This document shows positions 5,690-6,542 of a stretch of 6,542 bases of DNA, piece after piece (position 1 is the stretch's first letter; every line of letters starts with the position of its first letter). The position numbers were made by a program, and so were the translations under genes. The stretch is from Verrucomicrobiota bacterium (GTDB lineage Bacteria > Verrucomicrobiota > Verrucomicrobiia > Chthoniobacterales > UBA10450): NCBI GenBank assembly GCA_003217835.1, contig QHMQ01000151.1, positions 1 through 6,542 of the forward strand, written 5' to 3'. The notes beneath the pieces are model-generated. The model saw only the letters and a program-made list of their open reading frames with translations, ran no database searches and was not told the DNA's origin.

Positions 5690-6202
5690 ATGCCGAGGTG
5701 CCTTAACCTTACAATCGCAGGAATTGTCGCTTGCCTGGTCGCTGGCTGTGCCGTGCAGCCGAAACCCGCCGCCATGTATCGCATGGGAAACGTGCGGACT
5801 ACTGCCTATACCCATACCGAGAGAGGCGGAGCCCACAACGCGCTCGGCGCTCATCTTTCCGGGCGCCATGTAATGAGCGCCGCGTCGGACTGGTCGCGCT
5901 ATCCACTTGGGACTCGCTTTCGAATTGCCACCACGAATGAAGAATTCATAATCGACGATTACGGGACAGCGCTGATTGGGACCGACACGATCGACCTTTA
6001 CAAGTCCAGCCGGCTCGACATGAAACAGTGGGGCGTGCGCCACGTCGATCTCGATATTTTGCAATGGGGGTCGGAGGAACAAAGCTTAAAAGTACTCACG
6101 CCGCGCTGCAAAAACCATTGCGTGCGGCAGATGGTCTCCGCCCTTGAGAAAAAAAGAGGGAAAACTGTCGCGCAGCAAACTACTCGTCTCAGGTCGCTTT
6201 GA
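5690..6202 (+). CDS. 3D-domain lipoprotein (putative cell-wall-associated)
   Basis: From ATG at 5690 the protein has 170 residues and begins with a lipoprotein signal peptide: MPRC, a hydrophobic stretch, then lipobox LVAG-Cys20. The mature protein holds a 3D (Asp-Asp-Asp) domain at about 35-125. This starts VRTTAYTHTERGG, continues with YPLGTRFRI and IIDDYGTALIGTDTIDLY, and ends WGVRHVDLDIL. The signature acids are Asp89/90, Asp99 and Asp102. By family this is the double-psi beta-barrel fold found at the end of MltA lytic transglycosylases and in RpfB/YabE/YocH-type proteins, so a role in peptidoglycan turnover is plausible but not shown here; no other catalytic domain is present. The basic tail (126-170) contains CKNHC (140-144), of unknown role. 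A TTG at 5645 would add 15 residues and spoil the signal peptide. GAGGG lies about 14 bases before the ATG. It lies 33 bases upstream of the galE-like gene on the same strand. Confidence 0.82.
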   Translation: MPRCLNLTIAGIVACLVAGCAVQPKPAAMYRMGNVRTTAYTHTERGGAHNALGAHLSGRHVMSAASDWSRYPLGTRFRIATTNEEFIIDDYGTALIGTDTIDLYKSSRLDMKQWGVRHVDLDILQWGSEEQSLKVLTPRCKNHCVRQMVSALEKKRGKTVAQQTTRLRSL

Positions 6203-6235
6203 TTTAACGCGAAGCGCGCCGCATTTTCCCAACGC

Positions 6236-6542
6236 GTGAAAATTCTCGTCGTTGGCGGCTCCGGATATATCGGGAGCATCTGCACAGAATTGCTTCTTGA
6301 TGAAGGCCATGAGGTTGCGGTTTTCGATAATCTTGGCGAAGGCCATCGCCGCGCGGTGGATTCGCGGGCGAGATTCATCGAAGGTGATTTGGCCGACCGC
6401 AAGCAAATTGAGCTCACGCTTTCCAGCACGCGCCCGGATGCAGTGATGCATTTCGCCGCAAGTGCGCTTGTGGGTGAATCAATGCGCGATCCCTCCAAAT
6501 ATTTTCGCAACAACATCTCCAACGGTTTGAACCTGCTCGATG
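6236..6542 (+). CDS. galE: UDP-glucose 4-epimerase, GalE type, N-terminal part (3' end outside window)
   Basis: A GTG start at 6236 opens a frame that runs off the window after 102 codons. Its start, VKILVVGGSGYIGSICTELL, carries the GxxGxxG NAD-binding turn (residues 7-13). Then come an acidic residue after strand 2 (FDN, Asp31), EGDL (49-52), MHFAASALVGESMRDPSKYF (71-90) and RNNISNG (91-97). The HFAA and V.ES...P..Y..NN pattern is typical of GalE among extended short-chain dehydrogenases. The catalytic Tyr-x3-Lys lies beyond the edge, so a related sugar epimerase cannot be excluded. By family the cytoplasmic enzyme interconverts UDP-glucose and UDP-galactose for galactose use and surface polysaccharides. 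In-frame TGA at 6200-6202 is the stop of the preceding gene, and no ATG lies between, which supports GTG as the start. No clear Shine-Dalgarno is visible. Confidence 0.86.
   Translation, partial: MKILVVGGSGYIGSICTELLLDEGHEVAVFDNLGEGHRRAVDSRARFIEGDLADRKQIELTLSSTRPDAVMHFAASALVGESMRDPSKYFRNNISNGLNLLD

Overview
The window carries ordinary housekeeping and envelope genes of a Gram-negative, moderately GC-rich bacterium. I infer a member of the Verrucomicrobiota or a close relative, with moderate confidence. The reasons are the LeuRS type (signatures such as RLAYVADVPVNWCPELGTVL and EIGGFPVVRRPMRQWML), the mixed-strand gene layout and the TonB/ExbD arrangement. No species can be named from sequence alone.

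Layout: (1) 1-1244, plus strand: a TonB energy-transduction operon. It holds the C-terminal end of a first ExbD/TolR-like protein (cut by the window edge), a TonB-like protein, and a second ExbD with a proline-rich tail. An ExbB/TolQ partner would be expected upstream, outside the window. (2) 1241-1846, minus strand: an RdgB/HAM1-type non-canonical purine NTP pyrophosphatase, convergent with exbD and sharing a TTAA where the two stop codons overlap. (3) 1847-1934: a short divergent intergenic region that is almost entirely an imperfect palindrome. (4) 1935-4453, plus: leucyl-tRNA synthetase, split by a frameshift near 2391-2398 where a short family-typical segment also seems to be missing. (5) 4491-4958, plus: MscL, a large-conductance mechanosensitive channel with a C-terminal four-cysteine zinc-ribbon-like tail. 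(6) 4965-5609, minus: a metallophosphoesterase of the PdeM type. (7) 5690-6202, plus: a lipoprotein with a 3D domain, probably acting on or near peptidoglycan. (8) 6236-6542, plus: the N-terminal third of a GalE-type UDP-glucose 4-epimerase with a GTG start, running off the window.

The genes do not form one pathway. The only clear functional unit is the ExbD-TonB-ExbD block, which would couple the proton motive force at the inner membrane to outer-membrane transport. I saw no tRNA, rRNA, CRISPR array, insertion sequence or phage gene, and no convincing novel multi-gene system. The observations most worth a second look are the broken leuS, the zinc-ribbon tail on MscL, the palindromic rdgB/leuS spacer, and the paired ExbD arrangement.
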